This document shows positions 6,708-12,889 of a stretch of 12,889 bases of DNA, in pieces; position 1 is the stretch's first letter; the number at the start of each line of letters is the position of its first letter. The stretch is from an uncultured Muribaculaceae bacterium. GTDB lineage: Bacteria; Bacteroidota; Bacteroidia; Bacteroidales; Muribaculaceae. Location of the stretch: the NCBI GenBank assembly GCA_910583795.1, contig CAJTZQ010000088.1, forward strand, positions 1 through 12,889, in the 5' to 3' direction. The translations under genes were made by a program, and so were the position numbers. The notes below the pieces were generated by a model. It made no database searches. It saw only the letters and a list, made by a program, of their open reading frames with translations, and was not told the DNA's origin.

Positions 6708-6727
6708 AGCTTTCGCAAGCGAAAGCT
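6708..6727. terminator. Perfect 20-nt palindrome, probable bidirectional terminator
   Basis: AGCTTTCGCAAGCGAAAGCT is a perfect inverted repeat. As RNA it gives an eight- or nine-pair stem with a tiny loop on either strand. It lies between two convergent genes, 79 bp after the fimbrillin stop and 5 bp beyond the lipid-kinase stop, the expected place for a shared terminator. Neither side has a clear U-tract (AAATATTA follows on plus, GAGGGTTA on minus), so classical intrinsic termination is doubtful. RNA 3'-end protection or a repeat-family hairpin is an alternative. Confidence 0.55.
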
Positions 6728-6732
6728 AAATA

Positions 6733-7716
6733 TTACCTGAACTTGGCTTTAACGTCGTAGCGGATATCATCGATCAATGCCCTCAGAGGCGACACAATCG
6801 GCTTGAAATCAGCCTCTTTCTCCGGAGCGTAAACTTTCAACGCTGCAGGGTCACATGTGACCTCAAGATTCGTGCCCAGAGTCAACGGATCCCCGTCAAT
6901 GTGCACCGGTCCGCTGTTAAGTCGAGTAATAGTCGCCGCACTCACTTTAAACGTCTCAATCTGAGTGTTGCGGTCGAGATAACCGGTCAGCAGGTCAACG
7001 CCCACAAATGCCGTTGAAATCGGAGAACCGGAATGCACCACAGTAATATCCAGCAGTCCGTCAGACAGTTTCGCCTGTGGTGCGATATAAGCGTTGTTAC
7101 CATATTGAGGGGCATTGCAGACAGCTATCAGGAAAGCATTCTCCGTAATCACCGAGCCGCCTATCGACAAAGCGTATGGCTGGCTCCTATAGTTGATAAA
7201 TTCCTGCAACACACTTCTTACATACGTCATTCTCCCCCTCCTTTTCATTGACGCGAACTTCTCGCTGACAACAGCGTCAAACCCAAGCCCGAAAGTGCAA
7301 TAAAACGGAAGGCGGTTGATAATCCCGCGGTCGCACACCTGTGAATGACCGTCTACAATCACCTTTAAGGCGTCTTCAGCATCCTGCGGAATTCCGAGAC
7401 TCCTTGCAAATCCATTTCCCGATCCCAGCGGAAGGATACCGAGAGCCGTGCCGGTATGCGACAACGCACCGGCAATCTCGTTGACAGTGCCGTCGCCTCC
7501 GGCAGAGATAACCATGTCATATCCTTCCGCAGCCGCTTGGGCTGCAAACCGGGAAGCATCTCCCGATGCTTCCGTATAAACTGTCTCAAGCGATATTCCG
7601 GCAGCGTTCAGGCAATTAGCCGCCATATCCTCCAATCCCCGTTTTGAGCGTGTCCCTGACACCGGATTTATCACCATCAAAGCTTGTCTTCTTTCCATGT
7701 CTTTGTAATTAGGCAT
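6733..7716 (-). CDS. Diacylglycerol kinase-family lipid kinase (YegS/DgkB/BmrU type)
   Basis: This is a 327-residue soluble or peripheral membrane kinase that phosphorylates a lipid hydroxyl (diacylglycerol or a related lipid) using ATP. The DAGK catalytic domain begins at once with MVINPVSGTRSKRG (residues 14-27). The nucleotide-binding motif GGDGTVNE is at 73-80, followed by GILPLGSGNGFARSLGIP at 93-110. The second, beta-sandwich domain has the usual VHIDGDPL segment near the C-terminus. No transmembrane helix is seen and the length is normal. The ATG at 7716 gives MPNYKDM; the internal ATG at residue 7 (7698) is an equally good start. The gene diverges from the psd operon, so phosphatidic acid supply and phosphatidylethanolamine synthesis are neighbours; joint control is only inferred. 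The true lipid substrate cannot be told from the motifs. Confidence 0.93.
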   Translation of the reverse strand: MPNYKDMERRQALMVINPVSGTRSKRGLEDMAANCLNAAGISLETVYTEASGDASRFAAQAAAEGYDMVISAGGDGTVNEIAGALSHTGTALGILPLGSGNGFARSLGIPQDAEDALKVIVDGHSQVCDRGIINRLPFYCTFGLGFDAVVSEKFASMKRRGRMTYVRSVLQEFINYRSQPYALSIGGSVITENAFLIAVCNAPQYGNNAYIAPQAKLSDGLLDITVVHSGSPISTAFVGVDLLTGYLDRNTQIETFKVSAATITRLNSGPVHIDGDPLTLGTNLEVTCDPAALKVYAPEKEADFKPIVSPLRALIDDIRYDVKAKFR

Positions 7717-7818
7717 TGAGCAGGCTCCGCTATGCCCGAATAAAATTCATGGCAACACGTTTTTTACAACATTGTTTTGGAGCCGTTCTTTGAAAAAGGC
7801 GTGTAAAGTTACGAAAAA

Positions 7819-7850
7819 TTTGCGAGAAACTTAGAAAAAGGTTAAATTTG
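7819..7850 (+). promoter_or_regulatory. Perfect-consensus promoter of the psd operon
   Basis: TTTG (7819-7822), a 20-bp spacer and TAAATTTG (7843-7850) match the Bacteroidota promoter consensus exactly. Transcription should start near 7857, leaving a leader of about 100 nt before the GTG start of psd. The rest of the 239-bp divergent gap (7717-7955) must also drive the lipid kinase on the minus strand. The best minus-strand candidate there is TAACTTTA (complement of 7804-7811), one mismatch from the -7 box and without a good -33 partner. Confidence 0.65.
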
Positions 7851-7955
7851 CATTCACTATCAGGCAATGCCTTCCCGCTCAAACTGTCAACATTCCTGAT
7901 TTCGCGACACCATTCCGGGAAGTCTCGCCATAACCTATAATTCATCTGCAAGAAA

Positions 7956-8627
7956 GTGAAGATCCATCGAGAAGGCACAAACATACTCATAATGCTTTTC
8001 CTTGTGCTCCTGGTGCTGAATGTCCCGGTATGGCTCTTCATGCCCCCATACGTAATCCCCGCTATTTTCACCTCCATCTCTGTGGTGGTATATCTCTTTG
8101 TGTTCAATTTCTTCCGCTGTCCGAAAAGGAATTACCGGGGTGAACGCAAAGACATGGTGGTCAGTTCAGTCGACGGTAAGGTTGTGGCGATTGAAAAGGT
8201 CTTTGAGCCTGAATACCTGAAATCGGAGGCAATAATGCTCTCCGTGTTCATGTCTCCTTTGAATGTCCACGCCAACTGGTATCCAGTCGATGGCAAGGTT
8301 GAATACGTACGCCATCACAGGGGCAGGTTCCTTTCCGCCTATCTCCCGAAAGCGAGCACTGAAAACGAGCGAAGCACCATCGGGATCATATCCGAGTCAG
8401 GCGAAAGAATCACCGCCCGGCAAATCGCAGGGGCAATGGCGAGAAGAATCGTGACCTACGCCCGCAAAGGGCATACCGCCTCAATCGACGGACATCTCGG
8501 GTTTATAAAATTCGGGTCGAGAGTGGATCTCTATCTCCCGATTGATGCAGAAATACTCGTGGAGATGAAACAAATCGTCAAGGGCGGTGTTACTCCTGTA
8601 GCACGTCTTAATCATTCTGAAAAATGA
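7956..8627 (+). CDS. psd: Phosphatidylserine decarboxylase proenzyme (short form)
   Basis: Psd converts phosphatidylserine to phosphatidylethanolamine at the inner membrane, using a pyruvoyl group made by self-cleavage. The 223-residue protein begins KIHREGT, followed by two hydrophobic segments (about residues 10-28 and 31-52). The expected triad is visible: Asp in VDG (D73), His in NVHANWYPVDG (H105) and Ser in GFIKFGSRVD (S188; cleavage predicted between G187 and S188). The conserved PKASTENERS and RQIAGAMARRIV blocks are present. This is the short Bacteroidota/archaetidylserine-type form. The start is GTG: an in-frame TAA lies at 7938-7940, no ATG lies between, and the next in-frame ATG would remove the conserved KIHREGT block. 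Its stop overlaps the pssA start by 4 bp (ATGA), so translation of the two is probably coupled. Confidence 0.96.
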   Translation: MKIHREGTNILIMLFLVLLVLNVPVWLFMPPYVIPAIFTSISVVVYLFVFNFFRCPKRNYRGERKDMVVSSVDGKVVAIEKVFEPEYLKSEAIMLSVFMSPLNVHANWYPVDGKVEYVRHHRGRFLSAYLPKASTENERSTIGIISESGERITARQIAGAMARRIVTYARKGHTASIDGHLGFIKFGSRVDLYLPIDAEILVEMKQIVKGGVTPVARLNHSEK

Positions 8628-9322
8628 ATCCTGTCAAAGCAAACATACCGAATTCCATCACATGCATAAATCTTGTGGCGGGATGCCTCGCTATCATTGC
8701 AGCTGCCAAGGGTGATCATTTCCTTTGGGGGATGCACGCCTATCAATGGGCGTTTATCTTTATCGCCATTGGTGCTGTGGCTGACTTCCTCGACGGATTT
8801 GCAGCAAGGGCGCTCCATGCATATTCCAATCTTGGGAAAGAGCTCGATTCTCTTTGCGATCTCGTGACATTCGGGGTCGCCCCCTGCATGATTGTCTTCC
8901 ATCTGTTAGACCAATGCGGAGACCAGCAATGGCTCCAATGGACAACCCTGCTTATTCCCGTTGCCGGAGCATTGAGGCTGGCACGCTTCAACATCGACAC
9001 CCGTCAGACCACATCTTTCATCGGTATGCCTATTCCGGCAAACGCCATTTTCTGGATCGGATATGCCGCGATGTTCATGCAGGGAGCATCATTCCTGTTT
9101 GAATGGTATGTGTTCCTCCCCATCCTTCTGATAGAATGCTGGCTGATGAATTCTCCCCTGAGGATCTTCTCTCTCAAGTTCAAGAATCTGAAACTGAAAG
9201 ACAACGCACCGCGTTTCATTCTTATAATAGCCGCAATCATATTCTGTTTCACTCTTGGAGTGGGAGGATTGCTTTGGCTGATCGTGTTCTATGTTCTTCT
9301 CTCATTAGTATTCAAAAGCTGA
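8624..9322 (+). CDS. pssA: CDP-diacylglycerol-serine O-phosphatidyltransferase
   Basis: This integral membrane enzyme joins serine to CDP-diacylglycerol, giving phosphatidylserine and CMP, the substrate for the Psd encoded just before it. The 232 residues contain the full CDP-alcohol phosphatidyltransferase signature: D54-x2-D57-G58-x2-A61-R62-x8-G71-x3-D75-x3-D79, the Asp residues that hold the metal and carry out catalysis. About six to eight hydrophobic segments follow the family plan, with an ARFNID segment after the third. The protein begins with the common NIPNSITCINLVAG stretch. The ATG overlaps the psd stop codon. All key residues are present and nothing is truncated. The psd-pssA order with DUF4834 downstream is the usual one in Bacteroidales. 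Confidence 0.96.
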   Translation: MNPVKANIPNSITCINLVAGCLAIIAAAKGDHFLWGMHAYQWAFIFIAIGAVADFLDGFAARALHAYSNLGKELDSLCDLVTFGVAPCMIVFHLLDQCGDQQWLQWTTLLIPVAGALRLARFNIDTRQTTSFIGMPIPANAIFWIGYAAMFMQGASFLFEWYVFLPILLIECWLMNSPLRIFSLKFKNLKLKDNAPRFILIIAAIIFCFTLGVGGLLWLIVFYVLLSLVFKS

Positions 9323-9370
9323 CACTCAGCCTGAAGAAAACAACAATCGTTTAATTTCAATTTATTCGCT

Positions 9371-9787
9371 TTGGGAATATTCTTAATAACAGTCATACTT
9401 TTATTCCTCCTTTGGCCCACAATCACAAAGTGGATTCGCCGCTATATGGCAAACAAAACGGAGGATTTCTTGCGCAACGCCACAGGTATGCCGCCGCGTC
9501 CCGGATCACGCAAAGCTAAAAAAGAGGAAGCCGAACGCAAAAGCAACGATTATAACGACAGGCGTTACAATGGCTACAGGTCTCGGCGGAAAGGGTATCG
9601 TCAGCCGAGCGGCGATGAACCGATAATCCCTAAAGAATACGCCGAAGATGTGGAGTTTGTGGAGACGAAAGAGTTTTCGCAGACCACAATCGACTCTTCC
9701 TATTCCTCAGGCAAATCGCGTACGGAATGGCATGAAAGCCAGGTGAGCGACGCAGAGTGGGAAGAGATCAAGACGAAACGCAAATAA
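9371..9787 (+). CDS. DUF4834 family small membrane protein
   Basis: This is a 138-residue protein with one N-terminal membrane helix (GIFLITVILLFLLWPTI, residues 2-18) and then a long, strongly charged, probably disordered tail: an Arg/Lys/Asn/Tyr-rich stretch (about 45-80) and an acidic, Ser-rich end (about 82-138). This matches DUF4834 of Bacteroidota, found next to pssA; no function is known. The start is TTG at 9371. The nearest upstream in-frame stop is TGA at 9332-9334 and no ATG or GTG lies between, so TTG is the first usual start codon and places the helix at the N-terminus. It follows pssA by 48 bp and is followed by the HAD gene after one base, so all are probably co-transcribed from the psd promoter. 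Confidence 0.75.
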   Translation: MGIFLITVILLFLLWPTITKWIRRYMANKTEDFLRNATGMPPRPGSRKAKKEEAERKSNDYNDRRYNGYRSRRKGYRQPSGDEPIIPKEYAEDVEFVETKEFSQTTIDSSYSSGKSRTEWHESQVSDAEWEEIKTKRK

Positions 9788-9788
9788 A

Positions 9789-10628
9789 ATGGGAAAGACT
9801 CTCTTCGTATCTGACCTCGACGGCACATTGCTCTCTTCCGACAGCCTTGTTTCGCAGCGTTCGGTGCAGATTCTGAACGAGGCGATCGGTAAAGGTGCCT
9901 TATTCACGATAGCCACCGCAAGAACTCCCTCGACTGTCGAAAAACTAATGAAGGATGTCAAGGCAAATCTCCCCTTCATCGTTATGACAGGTTCGGCGAT
10001 ATGGAATCCTGCCGACGGATTGTTTATGGAATCGACTGTAATGTTGCCCGATACCGCCCAAAGGATTCTCGATACTGTCAGGAGCCATAATCTTCCAACG
10101 TTTATATATCAGCTCACCGAAGGGAAAATACACATATATCATACAGGTACGCTCTCCGACAATGAACGTAATTTTATTTCGGAGAGGAGCGACAGTCAAT
10201 ACAAGATATTCCACATCCCTGAAAACGGAGAATCTCTTGTTCCCGAAAAACTTACAAATATATCATTATTCTATTCAATGCAACCTACCGCACATGTGGA
10301 GGAGACTTTCGCGGATATAAAAGGGAATATCGAATGCAACCCTATTTTCTATCATGACCTGTTTGGAGAAGAGACCGGTATAATGGAGGTGTTTTCCCCG
10401 GAAGCATCGAAAGCCAATGCCATCAAAAGACTTAAAGCCATTTCAGGAGCCGACAGGGTTGTGGCGTTTGGCGACAATATCAACGACATACCCATGCTCC
10501 GTGAGGCAAACGTAGCGGTTGCAGTAGAGAATGCAGTCCCTGATGTGAAGCGCATAGCCGATGTGATAATAGGTCCCAACACCACCGATGCAGTCCCCCG
10601 TTTCATCCTCTCCACCCTTACCGATTAA
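9789..10628 (+). CDS. Cof-type HAD-IIB family phosphatase
   Basis: This is a 279-residue cytosolic HAD hydrolase that removes phosphate from a small metabolite (sugar phosphates or nucleotides in characterised relatives). Motif I is SDLDGTLL (nucleophile D9, general acid D11); motif II is the Thr of IATARTPS (T43); motif III is a Lys in the SPEASKANAIKRL segment; motif IV is GDNINDIPML. The middle part (about residues 80-190) is the C2B-type cap, as in Cof/YidA/YbiV proteins. The length is standard. The ATG follows the DUF4834 stop after a single base, so it is the last gene of the psd-pssA operon. A link to phospholipid metabolism is possible from position alone; the substrate cannot be predicted. 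No clear terminator follows. Confidence 0.92.
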   Translation: MGKTLFVSDLDGTLLSSDSLVSQRSVQILNEAIGKGALFTIATARTPSTVEKLMKDVKANLPFIVMTGSAIWNPADGLFMESTVMLPDTAQRILDTVRSHNLPTFIYQLTEGKIHIYHTGTLSDNERNFISERSDSQYKIFHIPENGESLVPEKLTNISLFYSMQPTAHVEETFADIKGNIECNPIFYHDLFGEETGIMEVFSPEASKANAIKRLKAISGADRVVAFGDNINDIPMLREANVAVAVENAVPDVKRIADVIIGPNTTDAVPRFILSTLTD

Positions 10629-10833
10629 TACCAATTTCGCATACTAAAGTTGAATTTGAGACTATCCGCTTTTGTTCTTTTGTCAATCTTTTGTTATAAA
10701 TCCGGCAATTTATTTGATTTATGTTTCAATACTCCTTATTCCTATATTTCTGTATCCCTTATTCTGACGGGGGATATAAATATTGAACTCAACCTCCACT
10801 TTCTGCATAGAACTGAATATCCACGGCAAAGCA
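10629..10833. other. AT-rich spacer after the HAD gene, no gene seen
   Basis: This stretch follows the HAD stop codon and precedes the pheT promoter candidate. A 66-codon frame on the plus strand has no recognisable motif and lies in low-complexity AT-rich DNA, so it is not called. The only visible pattern is three closely spaced CTTTTGT copies (10669, 10677, 10688). No hairpin terminator for the upstream operon was found. Confidence 0.5.
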
Positions 10834-10865
10834 CTTGCATATTTCCGTGACTTTTATTACTTTTG
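10834..10865 (+). promoter_or_regulatory. Promoter candidate upstream of pheT
   Basis: CTTG (10834-10837; one mismatch to TTTG), a 20-bp spacer and TACTTTTG (10858-10865; an exact -7 match) form a good Bacteroidota promoter. Transcription would start near 10871, giving an unusually long leader of about 210 nt before the pheT ATG. The leader contains the nested inverted repeat at 10910-11027. Confidence 0.6.
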
Positions 10866-10909
10866 CACCCTCGGAAACCTTTCGTTTCTTAGAAATTGTT
10901 TAAATTTAT

Positions 10910-11027
10910 TTGTCGAAGGAATTGAGAGGATTTGTCAGATAGATTTTTGATATTTATGATGGAGTTATGGGGTTCCATAATGACTGAATAAATATCATAA
11001 ATATACTGACAAAGACCTCAATGACAA
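10910..11027 (+). promoter_or_regulatory. Nested inverted repeat in the pheT leader (candidate structured RNA)
   Basis: Arms pair from outside to inside. TTGTC (10910-10914) pairs with GACAA (11023-11027). ATTGAG (10921-10926) pairs with CTCAAT (11017-11022). TTTGTCAG (10931-10938) pairs with CTGACAAA (11006-11013). TGATATTTAT (10948-10957) pairs with ATAAATATCA (10988-10997). TTATGG (10965-10970) pairs with CCATAA (10975-10980) around the loop GGTT. The whole can fold into one long, bulged hairpin of about 118 nt. It lies between a good promoter and pheT, so a cis-acting RNA is the first guess. It has no U-tract after it and is not a classical terminator. A small non-autonomous mobile element with inverted ends is the alternative. 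The pairings are seen directly; the function is inference and no known RNA family was recognised. Confidence 0.55.
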
Positions 11028-11080
11028 GACAAAATAAATATTAAACAGTTTCTTTTGGACTACGACAGCATCATTTCATT

Positions 11081-12889
11081 ATGAATATCTCTTATAAGTG
11101 GCTCAAACGCTACATCGATTTTTCACTCTCTCCGGCAGAACTTACAGCCGCCCTTACCTCTTTAGGTCTCGAATGCGATCATGTGGAAGAGGTTGAATCC
11201 ATAAAAGGGGGATTAAAGGGGATTGTCATCGGCAAAGTGCTTACATGCGAGCCGCATCCCAATTCCGATCATCTTCACATAACGACTGTAGACCTCGGCA
11301 ACGGCGAGCCACAGACAATCGTTTGCGGTGCTCCAAACGTGGCGGCAGGTCAGACGGTGGTCGTAGCTACAGTAGGCACAACCCTTTATGACGGGGATAA
11401 AGAATTCCAAATCAAAAAGTCGAAGATACGCGGTGTCGAATCAAACGGCATGATCTGTGCTGAAGACGAGATCGGTGTCGGCGAAAGCCATGACGGAATC
11501 ATGGTGCTTCCCGACAACATACCGGCAGGCACTCCCGCCGCAAAGTATTTCAACGTCGAAAGCGACTACTGTCTTGAGGTTGAACTCACCCCCAACCGTG
11601 TTGACGCGGCAAGCCACTACGGAGTGGCACGCGATCTCAAAGCCCTTTTCACCCGCCAGAACATCGAAGATGGTAAGGGCGACGAAATTCCTTGCGTCGA
11701 ACTCCCATCAGTAGAAAGTTTCTCTGTAGACCGTAATGACGGTGCCGTGGAAATTTCCGTTGAAGACAATCAGGGTGCCCCACGTTATTCAGGCGTCACC
11801 ATCCGCAACGTGGAGGTGAAAGAGTCTCCCGAATGGCTAAGAAACCTCCTTATCGCCATAGGACAGCGCCCGATCAACAATATCGTCGACATAACAAATT
11901 TCATCCTCAACGGCATCGGTCAGCCGCTCCACTGCTTCGACCTTGCCAAGGTGAAAGGTGAGAAAATTGTGGTGCGCACATGCCCTGCAGGGACTAAATT
12001 CGTCACACTCGACGGCGTTGAACGCACACTTCATGAGAAAGACCTCATGATCTGCAATGCCGAAGAACCGATGTGTATCGCCGGAGTGTTCGGCGGTCTC
12101 GAATCAGGTGTCACTACCGACACAAAAGACGTATTCATCGAAAGTGCATACTTCAACCCCACCCGCGTACGTCTCACGGCACGTCGCCACGGACTTAACA
12201 CCGACGCATCCTTCCGTTACGAACGTGGCGCGGATCCCAACATCACCGTATATGCTGCAAAACTCGCAGCCGTGCTTATCAAAGAGCTTGCCGGAGGTGA
12301 AATATGTGGAAATGTGGAAGACATCTATCCGAATCCTGTCAACGACGCAGAGATAGCCCTCTCACTTGATTATTGCGAATCTCTCATCGGGAAACGAATC
12401 CCCGATGAACTCGTTATCGCGATTCTCCGCGCTCTTGAAATATCAGTTGAACGTGACGCACAAAACCCCGACATACTAAATCTGAAGGTTCCGACATATC
12501 GTGTAGACGTGACCCGTCCTTGCGACGTGGTGGAAGAAATCCTTCGCGTCTACGGATACAACAATGTGGAATTCGGCACCGAGATGCATGCCAACCTTTC
12601 CCCGCAAGGCGACACTGACCTGAGCTATAATCTTCAGCAACTCGTAAGCAACCGTCTCACCGGCGAAGGCTTCATGGAGATTCTCAACAACTCTCTCTCG
12701 GCTGCATCTTATTATGAAAATTCCGAGCAGTTGCCGATTTCAGGTTGCGTGAAGGTGATGAACCCACTCAGCGGTGATCTTTCGGTGATGCGTCGCACTC
12801 TTCTGTTCGGCGGTCTCGAATCGATTTCTCACAACATCAACCGCAAGGCTGAAAACCTTCGTTTCTACGAATTCGGCAACGTTTATCAT
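11081..12889 (+). CDS. pheT: Phenylalanine-tRNA ligase beta subunit (3' end beyond window)
   Basis: PheT is the beta chain of the (alpha-beta)2 phenylalanyl-tRNA synthetase that charges tRNA-Phe. The window shows 603 codons without a stop or frameshift; the family is usually near 800 residues, so roughly the last quarter is missing. Domains in order: the N-terminal segment MNISYKWLKRYIDFSLSP; an EMAP-like tRNA-binding domain from about residue 47 (IVIGKVLTCEPHPNSDHL); the B3/B4 editing domain (about 210-385, with RPINNIVDITNFIL, PLHCFDLAK and HGLNTDASFRYERGADPN); the B5 domain (about 425-495, with DVTRPCDVVEEILRVYGYNN); and the start of the catalytic-like core, ending in ENLRFYEFGNVYH. Composition is even and all blocks are conserved. 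It has its own promoter candidate and a long structured leader. pheS is not adjacent on the left, as is normal in Bacteroidota. Confidence 0.97.
   Translation, partial: MNISYKWLKRYIDFSLSPAELTAALTSLGLECDHVEEVESIKGGLKGIVIGKVLTCEPHPNSDHLHITTVDLGNGEPQTIVCGAPNVAAGQTVVVATVGTTLYDGDKEFQIKKSKIRGVESNGMICAEDEIGVGESHDGIMVLPDNIPAGTPAAKYFNVESDYCLEVELTPNRVDAASHYGVARDLKALFTRQNIEDGKGDEIPCVELPSVESFSVDRNDGAVEISVEDNQGAPRYSGVTIRNVEVKESPEWLRNLLIAIGQRPINNIVDITNFILNGIGQPLHCFDLAKVKGEKIVVRTCPAGTKFVTLDGVERTLHEKDLMICNAEEPMCIAGVFGGLESGVTTDTKDVFIESAYFNPTRVRLTARRHGLNTDASFRYERGADPNITVYAAKLAAVLIKELAGGEICGNVEDIYPNPVNDAEIALSLDYCESLIGKRIPDELVIAILRALEISVERDAQNPDILNLKVPTYRVDVTRPCDVVEEILRVYGYNNVEFGTEMHANLSPQGDTDLSYNLQQLVSNRLTGEGFMEILNNSLSAASYYENSEQLPISGCVKVMNPLSGDLSVMRRTLLFGGLESISHNINRKAENLRFYEFGNVYH

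Noticed and set aside
7730..8107. 125-codon minus-strand frame between the lipid kinase and psd
   Set aside because: It overlaps the conserved start of psd and its promoter and has no recognisable domain.
10650..10850. 66-codon plus-strand frame after the HAD gene
   Set aside because: AT-rich, rich in Ser/Leu/Phe, without motif, and running into the pheT promoter candidate.
10956..10991. Short frame MMELWGSIMTE in the pheT leader as a leader peptide
   Set aside because: It has no Phe codons, sits in the hairpin top, and no terminator follows; Phe-codon attenuation is not supported.
10871..11080. T-box riboswitch upstream of pheT
   Set aside because: No T-box sequence, specifier loop or terminator/antiterminator pair can be seen.

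Overview
The window looks like chromosomal DNA of a gut-type Bacteroidales bacterium, probably near Muribaculaceae/Bacteroidaceae. The evidence is the type V (FimA/Mfa-like) pilus lipoproteins, DUF3575, DUF4834 and PepSY-like proteins, the long Bacteroidota form of an RluA-family enzyme, the lack of Shine-Dalgarno sequences, and promoters of the Bacteroidota form (TTTG, about 20 bp, TAnnTTTG). The family placement is inference; no 16S or marker search was possible.

Left edge (1-388): the trailer end of a type I-C-like CRISPR array, with six 32-bp repeats and five complete spacers. The last repeat is mutated. The leader and any cas genes would lie beyond the left edge. Next come a minus-strand CaCA-type cation antiporter with Asp in place of the usual Glu in both alpha motifs, a plus-strand RluA-type pseudouridine synthase with a long N-terminal extension, and a minus-strand secreted PepSY-like protein.

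Middle (3594-6730): an AT-rich control region followed by a compact three-gene plus-strand surface-fimbria locus: a DUF3575 protein, a FimB/Mfa2-like lipoprotein (candidate anchor or minor subunit) and a fimbrillin-like lipoprotein. The fimbrillin gene changes sharply in base composition just after its presumed Arg-protease site. The locus ends in a 40-bp tandem 8-mer array next to a perfect 20-nt palindrome, between convergent genes.

Right-centre (6733-10628): a minus-strand diacylglycerol/lipid kinase diverges from a plus-strand operon with a perfect promoter: psd and pssA (phosphatidylethanolamine synthesis; pssA overlaps psd by 4 bp), a DUF4834 membrane protein and a Cof-type HAD phosphatase. 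Pss makes phosphatidylserine from CDP-diacylglycerol and serine, and Psd decarboxylates it to phosphatidylethanolamine. The lipid kinase acts on neutral lipid in the same metabolic area.

Right edge (10629-12889): a 450-bp gap holding a good promoter and a roughly 118-nt nested inverted repeat, followed by pheT (phenylalanyl-tRNA synthetase beta), which runs off the window after 603 codons. The best candidate for something undescribed is this structured pheT leader; the tandem-repeat/palindrome module and the mosaic fimbrillin come next.
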